Shown piece after piece: positions 49,623-58,073 of a stretch of 64,000 nucleotides of DNA (position 1 is its first letter; the number at the start of each line of letters is the position of its first letter). Below the pieces are notes generated by a model, which was not told the DNA's origin, made no database searches, and saw only the letters and a program-made list of their open reading frames with translations. A program made the position numbers and the translations under genes. Origin of the DNA: JAPWJZ01 sp964575605 (lineage in GTDB: Bacteria; Pseudomonadota; Alphaproteobacteria; Micavibrionales; UBA2020); contig CAZNRN010000003.1 in assembly GCA_964575605.1 (NCBI GenBank), positions 62,001-126,000 on the forward strand, read 5' to 3'.

Positions 49623-50695
49623 CGGTCGAGGTCGGCGCGCTCTCGAAAATCGTCAACAAGGTGTTTCCGGGCCGCGTGCGCTCGCTCACCGAAAATTTCG
49701 TCTACCACGTCTCGATGGCGGGCAGCGGCTATACCAAGATCGACAGCGAGGACAAGCTCTGGAAGAAAATGCAGAGCTACCTTGCCCGCGGCGCCAATCC
49801 GGACGGCCGCAACAGCTTCGGCGAAACGGCGATCGAGGAGCTGTGCGAGAAGAATTATGCCGCGACCGCGGTGAAGCTGCTGCAGGAATACCCGAACCTG
49901 AAGGTCAACGTCGCGCGCGGGCCCACGCCCATTTCGCCGCTGATGTATGCGCTGCGCGACGTGCAGCCGCAGCTGGTCAGGGCGCTCTGCGAACACGGCG
50001 CCGACGTCAACGCGCTGTGCAGCAGCAGCTCGATGTCTTCGTTGCCCGCCCTGTCGCCGCTCGATTTCCTGCTCGGCCATGTAGCGGGAAAAGAGGCCGC
50101 GGCGCTCGAATGCATGAAGGCGCTGGTCGACCACGGCCTTGTCGCCACCGACAACTCCAAGCGCAGGATGCTCGAAAGCGCCTCCCCGCTTGCGCAATAT
50201 GTGCCCGATGTGCAGCAGGCAATCGACTTCGCCGACGCGCTGCGCAAAAAGGACAACGCCGCGCTGGGCCAGATGCTGGCCAGGGGTGTGCCTTATGACT
50301 GCGGCACGCAATGGGGCGCGAATGCGGCGCTGCTCTATGCCGCTAACCGCGACAATACGGGCGCGATCGAGCTGCTGCTCGCCCATGGCGCGCCGCTTGA
50401 CACCATGGACTCTGTTTCCGGCGCAACCGCGCTGCATCAGGCGGCCATCGGCGGCGCGCGGGATGCCTTTGTCATGCTTGTCAGGCTGGGGGCGGATACC
50501 AAGGCGCTCTGGACGCTTGAGGATAAAAGGCTGGCCAGCGTGCTGGACGCCGCCGCGAAATCGAAAGACCCCGGCATGGCCGACTTCGTGCGCAACGTGC
50601 TGGACGCCAAGGACGCACCCGTTATTTCGGTCGAGTCCGCACATGAAGTGAAGGTTAGCCCCCGCATCAAGCTGAAGCCCAAGGCCTCCGCCTGA
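49619..50695 (+). CDS. two-lobed ankyrin repeat protein (cluster 2, third gene)
   Basis: 358 residues. It begins with IVNKVFPGRVRSLTENFVYH, a motif shared with the fourth gene (VLNKIFKGRPDRLGFKLARV). First lobe ISPLMYALRDVQPQLVRALC; linker ESASPLAQYVPDVQQAIDFA; second lobe NAALLYAANRDNTGAIELLL and ATALHQAAIGGARDAFVMLV. Tail VSPRIKLKPKASA. A large antisense reading frame covers it but is a codon shadow. Confidence 0.83.
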   Translation: MTVEVGALSKIVNKVFPGRVRSLTENFVYHVSMAGSGYTKIDSEDKLWKKMQSYLARGANPDGRNSFGETAIEELCEKNYAATAVKLLQEYPNLKVNVARGPTPISPLMYALRDVQPQLVRALCEHGADVNALCSSSSMSSLPALSPLDFLLGHVAGKEAAALECMKALVDHGLVATDNSKRRMLESASPLAQYVPDVQQAIDFADALRKKDNAALGQMLARGVPYDCGTQWGANAALLYAANRDNTGAIELLLAHGAPLDTMDSVSGATALHQAAIGGARDAFVMLVRLGADTKALWTLEDKRLASVLDAAAKSKDPGMADFVRNVLDAKDAPVISVESAHEVKVSPRIKLKPKASA

Positions 50696-50721
50696 CTTTG
50701 TAATTAAATTTCACAAATTAG

Positions 50722-50751
50722 TTACCATATTTCGTGGTTGTTATGTATACT
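50722..50751 (+). promoter_or_regulatory. candidate promoter for the fourth ankyrin gene
   Basis: TTACCA (50722-50727) and TATACT (50746-50751) with 18 bp between them. The same TATACT -10 is used in front of the first gene of the cluster. Confidence 0.45.
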
Positions 50752-50773
50752 CCCTCCATCCAAGGATATACCG

Positions 50774-51856
50774 ATGACTGTCCCCGTCACGAAAACATCG
50801 AAAGTGCTGAACAAGATATTCAAGGGCAGGCCCGACCGCCTGGGCTTTAAACTTGCGCGCGTGGGCAACCGCGCGGGACGCCGCCGCAGCCTCGATACCG
50901 CCGATAAAGTCTGGGCGAAGATGGAGAAATACCTGCGGCGCGGCGCGGATATCGATCGCACCTATGACGGCGAAAGCGCGCTTATGCACGTCTGCGGCGG
51001 CCAGTTCAACGAGGTCGCCCGCAAACTGGTCGTGCATGGCGCCAACATCAACCTGCAAAGCGCGCACAACAGCAGCCGTACGCCGCTGATGTACGCCGCC
51101 ATCGCGGGCGACCCCGACATGGTGCGTTTCCTGCTGCAGCACGGCGCGAACACGAACGTGAAAGGCTGGGGCGACACCGCGCTGGATTGCGCGATCGACG
51201 CCTGCAAACCCTCGCACAATCCCAGCTACCCCAAGCCCGCGACCGGCCGGGGCAGCCAGGCCGCCGGCGGCGAATGCGTCAAATTGCTGGTGGAATACGG
51301 CGCCACGATCGAGCCGCAGCACAAGCAGAAGATTTTCAGCGAAGCGCCGCATGTTGCCGACCTCATCCCCGAAGTAAAAGGCGCGCTCGACATGCATGCC
51401 GCGGTGCAGCGCAACGACCTGCCCGCGCTGCGCGATTTGCTGGTCTCGGGCGTTTCCGCCGATTGCCTGAAGGATTACAAGGTCGACACGCCGCTCTGCC
51501 ATGCGGCAGCTTCCGGCAACCTGCCGATGATAGAACTGCTGCTCTCGGGCGGCGCTAGTATCGAACTGCCCTCACCCGTCAGCCAGTACACGCCGCTGCA
51601 GGCCGCGACCTTCAACGGGCAGAAGGATGCCTTCGTGCTGCTGCTGAAAAAAGGCGCCGACGCCAAGGCCCCCTGCGCCGTGAAATACGACGACCCGACG
51701 ACGCTCGACGACGTCGCGAAACACAGCGTGAACCCGCAGATGACCGAGTTCGTGAAAAACGTGCTGGAAACAATTGCCAGCGCGCCGCCGCCCGTGAATG
51801 TCAACAACGCCATAAAAGTTAACAAGCCGCTGCGCATCCGCCAGCAGACACCCTGA
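50774..51856 (+). CDS. two-lobed ankyrin repeat protein (cluster 2, fourth gene)
   Basis: 360 residues. The N-terminal KVLNKIFKGRPDRLGFKLAR and DKVWAKMEKYLRRGADIDR match the third gene (DKLWKKMQSYLARGANPDG). First lobe ESALMHVCGGQFNEVARKLV and RTPLMYAAIAGDPDMVRFLL; linker SEAPHVADLIPEVKGALDMH; second lobe DTPLCHAAASGNLPMIELLL and YTPLQAATFNGQKDAFVLLL. Tail NKPLRIRQQTP. AAGGA precedes the ATG. It has its own promoter and is separated from the third gene by 78 bases. Confidence 0.83.
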   Translation: MTVPVTKTSKVLNKIFKGRPDRLGFKLARVGNRAGRRRSLDTADKVWAKMEKYLRRGADIDRTYDGESALMHVCGGQFNEVARKLVVHGANINLQSAHNSSRTPLMYAAIAGDPDMVRFLLQHGANTNVKGWGDTALDCAIDACKPSHNPSYPKPATGRGSQAAGGECVKLLVEYGATIEPQHKQKIFSEAPHVADLIPEVKGALDMHAAVQRNDLPALRDLLVSGVSADCLKDYKVDTPLCHAAASGNLPMIELLLSGGASIELPSPVSQYTPLQAATFNGQKDAFVLLLKKGADAKAPCAVKYDDPTTLDDVAKHSVNPQMTEFVKNVLETIASAPPPVNVNNAIKVNKPLRIRQQTP

Positions 51857-51885
51857 AAAACCCTTATATTATAAAGGGATATTTC

Positions 51886-51910
51886 TGTAACCCCCTGTAA
51901 CAAACTGTGA
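51886..51910 (+). repeat. upstream element shared with glmU (copy 1)
   Basis: TGTAACCCCCTGTAACAAAC plus TGTGA, matching copy 2 at 53060-53084 in about 21 of 25 bases. TGAAAAACCC precedes both copies (51854 here). It lies about 165 bases before the DUF3108 gene. Confidence 0.5.
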
Positions 51911-52075
51911 TGCCGTAAAGGCGTCATTTATGGCATATTCTTCGCATCTCCTGACAGGGGAGACCTATATAGATTGCTTCGGGATGAAGGTGGTTCCCGC
52001 CAAAAAATCCACCGCAGGATTAGCCGCCGGCCAACGTATCAATTTTTGGGGCGCCGGAAGAAGGGGCAGATCGAC

Positions 52076-52957
52076 ATGAAAAACTTTGTGAAATTTACCG
52101 CCTGTGCCGCCGTCGCGCTTGGCTTCAGCCTTGCCGCAACCACCGCAGACGCGCAGCCGAAATACGCGAAACCCTACTACGAAAACGTGGCGCTCCGCTA
52201 CGACATGCCCGAGCCGAAAAAGCTGGGCCTGAAATACGACGTTTACGCAGGCGGCTTCCACGCGCTCGACGCGTCGCTTGAAATGGACCTGACGAAAGAA
52301 GCCTACGACATGCAGCTGCAGGCCGAAACGACCGGCTTCATCGGCTCGATGTTCCCGTGGAAAGGCCAGTATTCATCCTCCGGCCACGCCGACGAAGGCG
52401 TGCTGGTGCCCACCATCTCCACCTCGCGCTCCGAATGGCGCAGCAAGGTCAAGACGACCGAACTGTCCTACGACCCGCAAGGCAACCTGCTGAAAAGCAC
52501 CACGCAGGCGGGCGACAAGACGACTGTCGAACGCGACGTGAAAAAAGAACTCGCGGCGGACGCGGTCGACATGCTGACCGGCACGCTCCTGATGATGCAG
52601 AACGCCAAGAACACCGAGAAATGCGAAGGCAGCTTCCCGGTTTTCGACGGCAAGCGCCGCTATAACATCACCATGTCCGATGATGGCATGGACAACATCG
52701 CGAAAAGCAAGTTTTCGAAGTTTTCGGGCAAGGCGCTGCGCTGCACGCTGAAGGTCGAACCCGTCGCGGGCTTCAAGGCGAAGGATAAAGACCGCGGCTG
52801 GATGGCCGTGCAGAACCACACCGAAGCGCGCAAGAAGCCGCCCACCATCTGGCTGGCCCGCATTGAAGACAAAGGCCCCGTGATCCCCGTGCGCATGGAA
52901 ATCGCCTCGGACTACGGCGCCGTTGTCGCGCACCTCTCGGCCGCTGCGAAAGAGTAA
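52076..52957 (+). CDS. DUF3108 family exported protein
   Basis: 293 residues. Signal peptide at 1-24 (VKFTACAAVALGFSLAATTA, cut near ADA or AQA). The mature part fits DUF3108: LKYDVYAGGFHALDASLEMD, LQAETTGFIGSMFPWKGQYS, and later DMLTGTLLMMQNAKNTEKCE with the pair of cysteines. Periplasmic beta-rich family of unknown function. The ATG at 52076 follows AAGGGG; a longer reading to 51974 has no signal peptide at its start. Ends at a strong terminator. Confidence 0.83.
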   Translation: MKNFVKFTACAAVALGFSLAATTADAQPKYAKPYYENVALRYDMPEPKKLGLKYDVYAGGFHALDASLEMDLTKEAYDMQLQAETTGFIGSMFPWKGQYSSSGHADEGVLVPTISTSRSEWRSKVKTTELSYDPQGNLLKSTTQAGDKTTVERDVKKELAADAVDMLTGTLLMMQNAKNTEKCEGSFPVFDGKRRYNITMSDDGMDNIAKSKFSKFSGKALRCTLKVEPVAGFKAKDKDRGWMAVQNHTEARKKPPTIWLARIEDKGPVIPVRMEIASDYGAVVAHLSAAAKE

Positions 52958-52974
52958 TACATCCACCGTTAAAG

Positions 52975-53003
52975 AAGCCGCCCCGCGAACGGGCGGCTTT
53001 TTT
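52975..53003 (+). terminator. rho-independent terminator
   Basis: Perfect stem AAGCCGCCC / GGGCGGCTT with a 7-base loop and six T. It ends the DUF3108 gene and insulates glmU. Confidence 0.9.
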
Positions 53004-53059
53004 ATTTGCGCTGCACGGTTTTTGCACCATCTTTGGCCTATGAAAAACCCCCGTGATTG

Positions 53060-53084
53060 TGTAACTTCCTGCAATAAACTGTGA
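53060..53084 (+). repeat. upstream element shared with the DUF3108 gene (copy 2)
   Basis: TGTAACTTCCTGCAATAAAC plus TGTGA, 76 bases before the glmU ATG, after a TGAAAAACCC at 53041. See copy 1 at 51886. Confidence 0.5.
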
Positions 53085-53135
53085 CTTGAGACAGGCAGGG
53101 TTAACTGCTTTTCTGAGGTCGGGGGATTGACCGGA

Positions 53136-54500
53136 ATGACATCGAAAAAACTTGCCTGCATTATTTTAGCCGCCGGAAAAGGCACGCGCATGAAATCCGC
53201 GCTGCCCAAGCCGCTGCACGAAATCGCGGGCCGCGCGATGGTGAGCCACGTGGTCGCAAGCTGCGAAGCGCTGAACCCCGATAAAATCGTCGTTGTGATT
53301 GGCCCCGACATGCAACAGGTGGCCGAGAACGTGAAGCCGCATGCCACCGCCATCCAGCAGGTTGCCAACGGCACCGGCGGCGCGGCGCTGGCCGCCAGGG
53401 AACATTTCAGGAATTTCGACGGCGATATCCTCGTCGTCTTTTCCGACACGCCGCTGGTGACCACCGAAACCATGCAGCGCATGGTTGACCTGCGCCGCCA
53501 GATTCCCGCCATTGGCCTGACCTATTCCGCCTTCCGCCCTGCCGACCCTGGCAAATACGGCCGCATGGTGATGGACGACGACGGGACGCTGAAAAAAATC
53601 ATCGAATGGAAAGACGCGACCGAGGAACAGCGCAAGATCACGCTCTGCAACGGCGGCATCGTCTGCGGCGACGGGACGAAACTGTTCGACTGGCTGTCAC
53701 AGGTCGGCAACGACAACGCGCAGAAGGAATACTACCTGACCGACCTGCCGCCCATCGCGCGGAAGGATAACCGCACCACGCATGTGGTCGAAATTTCCGA
53801 GGAAGAAACCGCGGGCGTGAATTCCCGCGAAGACCTCGCCAACCTCGAACGCCTGATGCAAAAACGCCTGCGCAAACTGCACATGGCGAACGGCGCAACG
53901 CTGGTTGATCCCGATAGCGTTTTCTTCTGCCATGACACGGTGGTGGGGCAGGACGTGACGATAGAGCCGAATGTGTTCTTTGGCCCCGACGTGAGCATCG
54001 GCAATGGCGCCGTTATCCATGCCTACAGCCATATCGAGGGCGCGCAGATCGGCGCGAACGCGGAGATCGGCCCCTTCGCGCGGTTGCGCCCGGGCACGAA
54101 GCTGCATGAAAAAACGGTTATCGGCAATTTTGTGGAGATCAAGAACACGACACTGTCTCCCGGCGCGAAAGCCAAGCACCTGACGTATCTTGGCGACGCT
54201 GATGTCGGCGAAAAATCGAATATCGGCGCCGGCAGCATCACCTGCAATTACGACGGCTTCATGAAATACAGGACCGTTATCGGCAAGGATGTGTTCATCG
54301 GATCTAACACCATCCTGCTCCCACCCCTCACCGTCGGCGACGGGGCGATTACCGCCGCAGGCACTATCCTTTCACAAGATGTTCCGTCAGACGCCCTTGC
54401 CATTTCCCGCACGCCGCAGGTTAACAAGGACGGCTGGGCCCCCAAATTCAAAGAACTTAAAAAAGCTCAAAAAGCAGAAAAAGAGAAGAAAAACAAATGA
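53136..54500 (+). CDS. glmU: bifunctional GlcNAc-1-P uridyltransferase / GlcN-1-P acetyltransferase
   Basis: 454 residues. Makes UDP-GlcNAc for peptidoglycan and lipopolysaccharide. Uridyltransferase motif LAAGKGTRMKSALPKPLHEI (about 11-30); C-terminal left-handed beta-helix with hexapeptides from about 255 and acetyltransferase residues in NFVEIKNTTLSPGAKAKHLT and IGAGSITCNYDG. The last 25 residues are Lys-rich. ATG 53136 is chosen; a TTG at 53127 with GAGGTC upstream is a real alternative (three residues longer). The stop overlaps the next start (ATGA). Confidence 0.95.
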   Translation: MTSKKLACIILAAGKGTRMKSALPKPLHEIAGRAMVSHVVASCEALNPDKIVVVIGPDMQQVAENVKPHATAIQQVANGTGGAALAAREHFRNFDGDILVVFSDTPLVTTETMQRMVDLRRQIPAIGLTYSAFRPADPGKYGRMVMDDDGTLKKIIEWKDATEEQRKITLCNGGIVCGDGTKLFDWLSQVGNDNAQKEYYLTDLPPIARKDNRTTHVVEISEEETAGVNSREDLANLERLMQKRLRKLHMANGATLVDPDSVFFCHDTVVGQDVTIEPNVFFGPDVSIGNGAVIHAYSHIEGAQIGANAEIGPFARLRPGTKLHEKTVIGNFVEIKNTTLSPGAKAKHLTYLGDADVGEKSNIGAGSITCNYDGFMKYRTVIGKDVFIGSNTILLPPLTVGDGAITAAGTILSQDVPSDALAISRTPQVNKDGWAPKFKELKKAQKAEKEKKNK

Positions 54501-54769
54501 CCGGAAATTCATTGCAGAAACGCACCGCCACTTATGCGGAAAAGAAAATCGAAATCACCGTCATCGGCGCGGGCGGCAAATTCTACGCCACCTGCCAATA
54601 CCCCGCCGCTGGCCTGCTGAAAGACGCGCGTCTGCCCTACGGCAAGCCGGGCGCCAAAACCCTGCCTGCACGCACGCCCGCCGTCGGCTCGGAAAAAGAA
54701 GCGCTGAAGGAAATGCTCGATATCCTCGAAAAGAAACTCGGCACAAGGCCGGAGCTGGATAACAAATAA
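54497..54769 (+). CDS. small protein coupled to glmU
   Basis: 90 residues. KKIEITVIGAGGKFYATCQY suggests a small beta-hairpin, followed by a basic loop and a C-terminal helix (SEKEALKEMLDILEKKLG). No family recognised. It sits between glmU and glmS, overlapping glmU as ATGA, which points to a link with amino-sugar metabolism, though no function can be read from the sequence. Confidence 0.6.
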   Translation: MTGNSLQKRTATYAEKKIEITVIGAGGKFYATCQYPAAGLLKDARLPYGKPGAKTLPARTPAVGSEKEALKEMLDILEKKLGTRPELDNK

Positions 54770-54831
54770 GATCGCTCCAACCCGGCGAAGGCCGGCGTGG
54801 CTCGAAGAAGAAACAAAGGGAATAAAAAATC

Positions 54832-56658
54832 ATGTGCGGTATCGTCGGCATTCTAAGCAAAGAAAAAGACGCAGCGCCCCTCCTCGTCGAAGGGCTGAAA
54901 CGCCTTGAATACCGCGGCTACGACAGCGCGGGCGTCGCGACGCTGGTGAACGGCAAGCTGGAACGCCGCCGCGCGGAAGGCAAACTGGCCAACCTGTCCG
55001 AACGTCTGCTGAAAGAGCCGCTGAAGGGCACCATCGGCATCGGCCATACGCGCTGGGCGACGCATGGCGGCGCTACCGAACGCAACGCGCACCCGCATAT
55101 CACCAACGACGTCGCGGTGGTGCATAACGGCATTATCGAGAACTACCAGGAACTGAAAACCGAACTGGAAAAATCGCAGTTCCGTTTTGAATCCGACACC
55201 GACACCGAGGTTATCGCGCACCTTGTCACCTATTACCTGCGCCAGGGGCAAAAACCCACGGCGGCGGTCGACGCGGCGCTGGCGCGCCTGAAAGGCGCCT
55301 TTGCGATTGCGATGATTTTTTCGGGCGAGAACGACATGATCATCGGCGCGCGTTTCGGCACGCCGCTGGCCATCGGTTACGGCAAGGGCGAAATGTTCAT
55401 GGCCTCCGACAGCTATGCCCTCGCCCCGCTGACCGATAAAATCTCCTTCCTCGAAGACGGCGACCGCGTCGAAATGTCGCGCGCGGGCGTCACCATCCGC
55501 GACATCACGGGCAAAAAGGTGGAACGTGAAATTCGTGTCACCGCGCAATCGGGCGCGCTGATGGGCAAGGGCAACTACCGCCACTTCATGGAAAAAGAAA
55601 TCAACGAGCAGCCCGCCGTGATCGGCGATACGCTTAATACCTATATCAATCCGGCCACGGGCCAGATCAGCCTGCCCGACGATATCATGGCGCTGGCGGA
55701 TGCGCCGAAAATCACCATTTCCGCCTGCGGCACGGCTTATTATGCGGGCTTCGTCGCCAAATACTGGCTGGAGCAGATCGCGCGCATCCCGACGGAAGTC
55801 GATATAGCCTCCGAATTCCGCTACCGCGAAGCACCGCTGCCCAAGGGCGGCGCCGCGCTGTTCATCTCGCAGTCGGGCGAAACGCTGGATACGCTGGAGG
55901 CGCTGCGCTACTGCAAGCGCCAGGGCCAGAAATGCGTCGCCATCCTGAACACCATCGAAAGCACCATCGAGCGTGAAAGCCACCACGTGCTGCGCACGCT
56001 GGCGGGCCCCGAAGTCGGCGTCGCCTCGACCAAGGCCTTCACCACGCAGCTGACCACGCTTGCCTGCCTCACCGTCGCGCTTGCCAAAAAGCGCGGCGCG
56101 ATTTCGGCCGAGCGCGAAAAGCAGCTGACGGAAGCTTTACGCGAAGTGCCATCCCGCGTCGCCGAACTGCTGGGCCATGACCAGAAGATCCGCGAAATGG
56201 CCAAGCAGATTTCCGAGGCGCGCGATGTGCTCTACCTCGGCCGCGGCACGTCATATCCCATCGCACTCGAGGGCGCGCTTAAGCTGAAAGAAATTTCCTA
56301 TATCCATGCCGAAGGCTATGCCTCGGGCGAAATGAAGCACGGTCCTATCGCGCTCATCGACGAAGACGTGCCGGTGATTGCAATCGCCCCGCACGATGCG
56401 CTGTTTGACAAGACGGCAGGCAACGCGCAGGAAGTGATTGCGCGCGGCGGCAAGGTTTTGCTGATTTCCGACAAACAGGGCATCGCCAAGCTGAAGGACA
56501 AATCGGCCTGGACCATAGAAATCCCCGAAGTCGACCCCTTCGTCGCGCCCATCCTCTACACTATCCCCGTGCAGCTGCTGGCCTATCACACGGCGGTCAT
56601 CAAGGGCACCGACGTCGACCAGCCACGCAACCTTGCAAAATCGGTGACAGTGGAATAA
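54832..56658 (+). CDS. glmS: glutamine-fructose-6-phosphate aminotransferase (isomerising)
   Basis: 608 residues. First step of hexosamine synthesis. N-terminal nucleophile Cys2 (MCGIVGILS), glutaminase residues in GHTRWATHGG and HNGIIENYQE, then two SIS sugar-isomerase domains (SACGTAYYAGFVAKYWLEQI; GRGTSYPIALEGALKLKEIS) and the C-terminal DQPRNLAKSVTVE. No glmS ribozyme-like leader is present in the 62-base gap. Pairs with glmU in one transcript. Confidence 0.96.
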   Translation: MCGIVGILSKEKDAAPLLVEGLKRLEYRGYDSAGVATLVNGKLERRRAEGKLANLSERLLKEPLKGTIGIGHTRWATHGGATERNAHPHITNDVAVVHNGIIENYQELKTELEKSQFRFESDTDTEVIAHLVTYYLRQGQKPTAAVDAALARLKGAFAIAMIFSGENDMIIGARFGTPLAIGYGKGEMFMASDSYALAPLTDKISFLEDGDRVEMSRAGVTIRDITGKKVEREIRVTAQSGALMGKGNYRHFMEKEINEQPAVIGDTLNTYINPATGQISLPDDIMALADAPKITISACGTAYYAGFVAKYWLEQIARIPTEVDIASEFRYREAPLPKGGAALFISQSGETLDTLEALRYCKRQGQKCVAILNTIESTIERESHHVLRTLAGPEVGVASTKAFTTQLTTLACLTVALAKKRGAISAEREKQLTEALREVPSRVAELLGHDQKIREMAKQISEARDVLYLGRGTSYPIALEGALKLKEISYIHAEGYASGEMKHGPIALIDEDVPVIAIAPHDALFDKTAGNAQEVIARGGKVLLISDKQGIAKLKDKSAWTIEIPEVDPFVAPILYTIPVQLLAYHTAVIKGTDVDQPRNLAKSVTVE

Positions 56659-56668
56659 TACTTTCGCC

Positions 56669-57349
56669 ATGATTGCGCCTAAAAAAGACTCATCGCCCCT
56701 CAACCCGTTCTGGTGGTTCTGGTTCCCCATATGCGCCGCGCTGGTGCTGGCCGTGGTGGAACAGTTCCTGCCGGAAGCCACGCGCGCGGCGCTCTACGAT
56801 GAAAACAGCCCTATCGAGATGGGCCAGGCCGTGGTTGCCTTTATCGCGGCCGGTTTCGGCGTCGCCTGCCTGAAACACTGCAAGGGAAATAAATGGCTGC
56901 TGGGCTGGGTGCTGCTGGGCACCCTCGCCAGCCTGTTTATCGGGCTCGAGGAAATCAGCTATGGCCAGCAGCTATTTCACTGGCAGACGCCGGAGGAATG
57001 GAAGGCCGTCAACCACCAGTGGGAAACCAACCTGCACAATACCTCGTCATGGCTGAACGAGAAGCCGAAGTTGTTGCTGTGGCTGGGCATCCTGACGGGC
57101 GGCATCGTCATGCCTCTGCTGCGCCGGAAGAAACCCGGCCTGCTGCCGGAAAAATTCGGCGTTATCTATCCGGATGACGTGATGTTCTGGCCGGCCGTGA
57201 TGACCATTTTGGCCTACATCGCCAAACTGCTGCAAAAAGAAGGCTTCGTCACCCTCTACGGCCGCACGACCGAGATACATGAATTCTACCTGTATTATTT
57301 CGTGCTGCTGTATTTCGTGCTGCTGCGGCTGCGCCTGAAATCCGCCTAA
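56669..57349 (+). CDS. multi-span membrane protein, conserved hypothetical
   Basis: 226 residues with five or so hydrophobic segments (FWWFWFPICAALVLAVVEQF; GQAVVAFIAAGFGVACL; LLGWVLLGTLASLFIGLEEI; LLLWLGILTGGIVMPLL; FYLYYFVLLYFVLLRLRL). The motif LEEISYGQQLFHWQTPEEWK with NLHNTSSW resembles an unnamed proteobacterial family with EEISWGQRLF. Function unknown. Starts 10 bases after glmS and overlaps the convergent glutaredoxin gene by 4 bases. Confidence 0.72.
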   Translation: MIAPKKDSSPLNPFWWFWFPICAALVLAVVEQFLPEATRAALYDENSPIEMGQAVVAFIAAGFGVACLKHCKGNKWLLGWVLLGTLASLFIGLEEISYGQQLFHWQTPEEWKAVNHQWETNLHNTSSWLNEKPKLLLWLGILTGGIVMPLLRRKKPGLLPEKFGVIYPDDVMFWPAVMTILAYIAKLLQKEGFVTLYGRTTEIHEFYLYYFVLLYFVLLRLRLKSA

Positions 57350-57678
57350 AGTTCCAGCAGCCCTTTATCCCGCAACATCTGCTGCAATTCGCCGGTCGCG
57401 AACATATCGCGCACGATGTCGCAGCCGCCGACGAATTCGCCTTTCACGTAGAGTTGCGGGATGGTCGGCCAGTTGGCGAAATCTTTTATCCCCTGGCGCA
57501 AGCTTGGGTCCGACAGCACGTCGATATCCTTGTAGGGCAACCCAAGGTTTTGCAATATCTGCACCACCGCAGCCGAATAGCCGCATTGCGGGAAGATGGC
57601 CGAGCCTTTCATGTAAAGCACGATTTCGTTTTCTGACAGGTCCTGCCGGATGCGGTCGAAAACTTCGGCGTTGCCCAT
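57346..57678 (-). CDS. grxD: monothiol glutaredoxin, Grx4/GrxD type
   Basis: 110 residues. Active site in KGSAIFPQCGYSAAVVQILQ (about 24-43): the usual CGFS is CGYS. NWPTIPQLYVKGEFVGGCDI carries the glutathione-binding TIPQLY/GGCD residues. Such proteins hold or hand on 2Fe-2S clusters together with BolA, whose gene overlaps upstream. That fits the SUF operon elsewhere in the window. Confidence 0.93.
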   Translation of the reverse strand: MGNAEVFDRIRQDLSENEIVLYMKGSAIFPQCGYSAAVVQILQNLGLPYKDIDVLSDPSLRQGIKDFANWPTIPQLYVKGEFVGGCDIVRDMFATGELQQMLRDKGLLEL

Positions 57679-57902
57679 TATGCGGCCCTCGTCGTTAATT
57701 GCAGTGCGTGAAGCTCGCCTTCCATCAGGCTGCCCAAAGCCTTGAACACCATGCGGTGCTGTTCCACGCGGCCAAGGCCGGCGAAGGCGGGGCTGATGAC
57801 GGTTGCGGCGAAATGGCTGCCGTCGCCGCGCAGGTCATCGATCTGCACTTCCGCGCCGGGTATCCCCTGCCGTATCAGTTGTTCGAGGCTTGCAGCGTCC
57901 AC
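57678..57902 (-). CDS. BolA/IbaG-family protein
   Basis: 74 residues, GTG start after GGGGAAAA. The BolA pattern is visible: LEQLIRQGIPGAEVQIDDLR, GDGSHFAATVISPAFAG, then RVEQHRMVFKALGSLM and LHALQL with the His/Cys-type ligand positions. BolA partners monothiol glutaredoxin in [2Fe-2S] handling; here the two genes overlap by one base. No better in-frame ATG exists. Confidence 0.9.
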   Translation of the reverse strand: MDAASLEQLIRQGIPGAEVQIDDLRGDGSHFAATVISPAFAGLGRVEQHRMVFKALGSLMEGELHALQLTTRAA

Positions 57903-57921
57903 TTTTCCCCATTTCCGCGTT

Positions 57922-57935
57922 ACGGTAATTACCGT
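57922..57935. promoter_or_regulatory. 14-bp palindromic operator candidate
   Basis: ACGGTAATTACCGT is a perfect palindrome 20 bases upstream of the bolA GTG and about 140 bases upstream of the divergent nucleotidase. Two direct CTGATAAT copies (57943, 57969) follow. It may control the bolA-grx pair. Confidence 0.5.
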
Positions 57936-58073
57936 TAACGTTCTGATAATTAAGTTATCCTAAGCTTCCTGATAATCAAAGACAGAACCGTTTTGCCTTT
58001 TAACAGTTAGCAGGCGAATTAACTCCATCGAAGAAGCCCTTCCATTTTTTATATAAAATGAGGTAGAAGTATC

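Noticed and set aside
49085..50644. 519-codon minus-strand frame across the ankyrin genes
   Set aside because: It crosses two gene boundaries of clear ankyrin genes and shows only Arg/His-rich shadow sequence.
54770..54831. glmS ribozyme or riboswitch
   Set aside because: Only 62 bases separate the genes, too short for the ribozyme, and no matching core is seen.
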